Assembly (NCBI GenBank): GCA_005800405.1 | Contig: SYFN01000179.1 | Location: 1-6,348, forward strand | Direction of reading: 5' to 3' | Length of the DNA: 6,348 nt | DNA from: Burkholderiales bacterium | Lineage (GTDB): Bacteria; Pseudomonadota; Gammaproteobacteria; Burkholderiales; Burkholderiaceae_D | Part shown: piece after piece, positions 6,312-6,348 of the stretch | How positions within the stretch are numbered: the stretch's first letter is position 1 | Layout: every line of letters starts with the position of its first letter | Position numbers and translations under genes: made by a program | Notes under the pieces: model-generated | Seen by the model: only the letters and a program-made list of their open reading frames with translations | What the model was told of the DNA's origin: nothing | The model's database searches: none

Positions 6312-6348
6312 ATGTACACAGGCGTGGACTTATACGCCAAAGTCAGGC
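6312..6348 (+). CDS. istA: Start of a probable IS21-family transposase IstA (first 12 codons only)
   Basis: Only MYTGVDLYAKVR is present before the window ends. DLYAKVR resembles the N-terminus of one branch of IstA transposases, where a segment like LYAxVR is followed by a helix-turn-helix beginning with a REAARRFGI-type sequence. IstA is a DDE recombinase that binds the terminal repeats and works with the ATPase IstB encoded just downstream. A strong Shine-Dalgarno precedes the ATG, and the repeats at 6215-6260 fit the same family. The MYTGVD opening also recalls the start of IS110-family transposases (a GIDxxK-type motif), the main alternative. Twelve residues cannot settle this alone; the terminal repeats tip the balance. 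Confidence 0.5.
   Translation, partial: MYTGVDLYAKVR

Larger units (their letters stand above)
6209..6348 (+). mobile_element. Left end of a probable IS21-family insertion sequence (cut by the window edge)
   Basis: From about 6209 the sequence reads TGTGAACGGCGGAGTAAAAG, which resembles terminal repeats I know from IS21-family elements of beta- and gammaproteobacteria. IS21 elements start with TG and carry several internal repeats at each end; here a second related 20-mer follows 26 bases after the first. A probable transposase gene begins 103 bases inside. The right end and the target-site duplication are outside the window, so the exact boundary is unproven. Family recognition is from memory. 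Confidence 0.6.

Noticed and set aside
6209..6348. Group II intron or 23S rRNA fragment (GTGTGAACGGCGG, GGTCCCAAGCC and AATTCCTTGTC recall such sequences)
   Set aside because: The matches are short and out of order for rRNA, and the paired 20-mers followed by a Shine-Dalgarno and a transposase-like start fit an IS end better.
1..6348. CRISPR array, tRNA or rRNA gene
   Set aside because: No regularly spaced repeats, no tRNA-like cloverleaf with a conserved T-loop, and no rRNA stretch was seen on either strand.

Overview
The window looks like chromosomal DNA of a betaproteobacterium, most likely in or near the Burkholderiaceae. The evidence is a metK start of the type seen in that group, two tandem LpxL/HtrB-type lipid A acyltransferases followed by dapF, and a porin with a Burkholderiales-style signal peptide and a terminal Phe. 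By eye the GC content is only about 50-55%, lower than free-living Burkholderia. Together with a broken gene and an insertion sequence this could fit a host-associated or genome-eroding lineage. That is an inference, not something the sequence proves.

Layout: (1) 1-360, minus strand: the first 120 codons of metK, running off the left edge. (2) About 361-533: a divergent control region between metK and the acyltransferases. (3) 534-3131, plus strand: a compact probable operon of two lysophospholipid acyltransferases joined by an ATGA overlap, then dapF after a 16-bp gap. (4) 3132-3162: a short convergent gap with a small hairpin. (5) 3163-4718, minus strand: a Sel1-repeat gene broken by a frameshift near 4316-4324 and an in-frame TAA at 3409-3411; the same reading frame continues to an original stop at 3163. 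(6) 4719-5077: a non-coding region upstream of the porin, with an A-rich inverted repeat. (7) 5078-6118, plus strand: a complete outer-membrane porin. (8) 6119-6208: two perfect 7-bp stem-loops. (9) About 6209 to the right edge: what looks like the left end of an IS21-family insertion sequence, with two imperfect 20-bp direct repeats and the first 12 codons of the probable istA transposase gene.

Functionally, the intact genes serve one-carbon metabolism (metK), lipid A assembly (the acyltransferases), lysine and peptidoglycan precursor synthesis (dapF) and outer-membrane permeability (the porin). The lpxL-lpxL-dapF group therefore couples two branches of cell-envelope synthesis. I found no previously undescribed multi-gene system. 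The points most worth following up are the doubly lesioned Sel1 gene with its unannotated conserved-looking C-terminal tail, and the IS21-like end next to the porin.
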